Below, piece after piece: positions 63,033-64,000 of a DNA stretch of 64,000 bases. Position 1 is the first letter of the stretch, and the number at the start of each line of letters is the position of its first letter. Origin of the DNA: Scylla paramamosain (taxonomy: Eukaryota > Arthropoda > Malacostraca > Decapoda > Portunidae); assembly GCF_035594125.1 (NCBI RefSeq), contig NC_087198.1, positions 7,246,082-7,310,081 on the forward strand, written 5' to 3'. Position numbers and translations under genes: made by a program. The notes below the pieces were generated by a model. It had not been told where the DNA came from. It did not search any database and was given only the letters and a program-made list of their open reading frames with translations.

Positions 63033-64000
63033 TCATCTGTCGGCGTCCCGAGCAACCTGAGTCTGCGCAGCATGTACAGCCTGTAGGTAGCTGATCTTAT
63101 GGTGCTGGCGACATGCTGCTTCCAGGTCAGCTAGTCGTCCACCATGACTCCGAGGAGCTTGGCACATCTGACCACCTGGAAGGGGGTGAGGGCCCACTGA
63201 GAGCTGGGGAGGGGGCACTGGTACAGAGGAGGTACAAAAATGCATCACCACGGTTTTGCTGTGGTTGATGGTCATCCTGCTCTCCTCCGTCCACGTCTGC
63301 AGTCGCTCCAGAATCGTTTGCAGTGGCGAGTAGTCCGGGTTCTTGGTGGAAACTGGGACGCCCACGGTGCAGTCGTCCACATACTTCCAGCGATGGGGGG
63401 TGTCAGTGAGGGCGTCGTTAATGAAGAGGAGGAAGCATAGAGGACCCATCTTGGTCCCCTGGGGGACTCCACATGTCAGCTGTTGGAAAGTAGAGACAGA
63501 GCCCTGATAGCGAACTGCCTGACGCCTCCCTGTGAGGAAGTCGGCTAGCCACGCTATCAGGTTAGGAGGGAGACCCAGACTTACTGCCTTGCTGATGACA
63601 ACAGTGTGATCAACAAGATCAAAGGCTTTTTTGAAGTCCACAAAAGCAACAGCTAGAGAGGTTTTTCGCTTGTCCAGTTGGCTGTGGATGAATTCAAGGA
63701 AGCTGGTCAGGTAATGGGAGGTAGAGGTGGCTTTAATATTTCCAAACTGTCTGATATCCACAGTATTACAGATTTTGGTGTAGGCCCAGTCATATGCAAA
63801 ATCTTCACAAATAAGTCTAGGGATGGAGGTGATAGAGACTGGCCTGAGGTCATTGAGTGACTGTGGACTGGAGGTTTTGTGGATGGGGATGACGTAAGAT
63901 GTCTTCCAGTCCTCGGGGCAAGAGTGTTGGGAGAGTGAAGCGTTTATTATGGAGCATAGCGGTGTTGCTAGCTCTACAGCAAATTCCTTGTAAATTTTTA
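63033..64000 (-). pseudogene. Reverse transcriptase of the 62.5-64 kb LINE (partial, off the edge)
   Basis: Open on the - strand from the window edge to 63033. It shows a pre-RT segment 'CPEDWKTSYVIPIHK', 'DLRPVSITSI', motif A 'VAFVDFKKAFDLVDH', motif B 'CGVPQGTKMGPLCFLLFIND' and motif C 'YVDDCTV'. Frame is lost at 63033-63080, so only this part is intact. The clade is not assigned with confidence. Confidence 0.9.

Larger units (their letters stand above)
62516..64000 (-). mobile_element. Non-LTR retrotransposon with (AAT)n tail, continues past the window
   Basis: 3' tail at 62516-62540 ((ATT)n on the - strand), then a 3' UTR shared with 21592-21700, then the coding region to the right edge. 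It is the source family for the tail fragments at 21.6 and 55.6 kb. Confidence 0.9.

Overview
The window looks like a piece of an invertebrate nuclear genome, most likely a decapod crustacean. The reasons are an arthropod TTAGG-derived repeat array, LINE families of a type I associate with crabs and shrimps, very dense (AT)n, (AAT)n, (GT)n, (TC)n and (CATC)n microsatellites, and no dense host gene content. No BLAST or RepeatMasker was available, so names rest on motifs read by eye.

Region 1 (1 to about 14.6 kb) is almost all of a Polinton/Maverick, a self-synthesizing virus-like DNA transposon. Every gene lies on the + strand: a penton/minor-capsid-like protein, protein-primed DNA polymerase B, the A32-type packaging ATPase, an integrase with a C-terminal chromodomain, two small conserved-type ORFs, a macro-domain-like protein, a glycine-rich basic small protein, a double-jelly-roll major capsid candidate, an adenain-type cysteine protease, and a small acidic-tailed protein. 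Bases 1-42 match the inverse of 13475-13515, so the window starts inside the left terminal inverted repeat (TIR) and the right TIR starts at about 13475. Two genes appear to be spliced through phase-1 introns: the polymerase (four exons, with a zinc-finger-like first exon) and the acidic protein (two exons). The replication, packaging, maturation, capsid and integration genes are all open, so the element looks young; only the left end lies outside the window.

Region 2 (about 15.3-36.3 kb) is a degenerate array with a roughly 10-bp unit alternating TTAGG with TGAGG, always in the same strand orientation. Inserted in it are two near-complete copies of one APE-type LINE (- strand), a 5'-truncated third copy (+), the tail of a second LINE family, a CR1-like fragment, and a probable 804-bp solo LTR with a 5-bp target duplication. 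A tandem segmental duplication of about 1.5 kb inside the array gives natural empty sites for two insertions.

Region 3 (36.3-64 kb) is a repeat graveyard. It holds an RTE-like fragment, a CR1-like LINE with its terminal octamer repeats, two further LINEs on the + strand, five long (AT)n tracts, a 269-bp-arm palindrome around (AT)154, a foldback repeat, a decayed fourth copy of the first LINE, long (TC)n and (CATC)n tracts, and an RT-bearing LINE running off the right edge. I found no convincing complete host gene; one GC-rich candidate exon with a membrane segment is noted at 46.1-46.25 kb (- strand).
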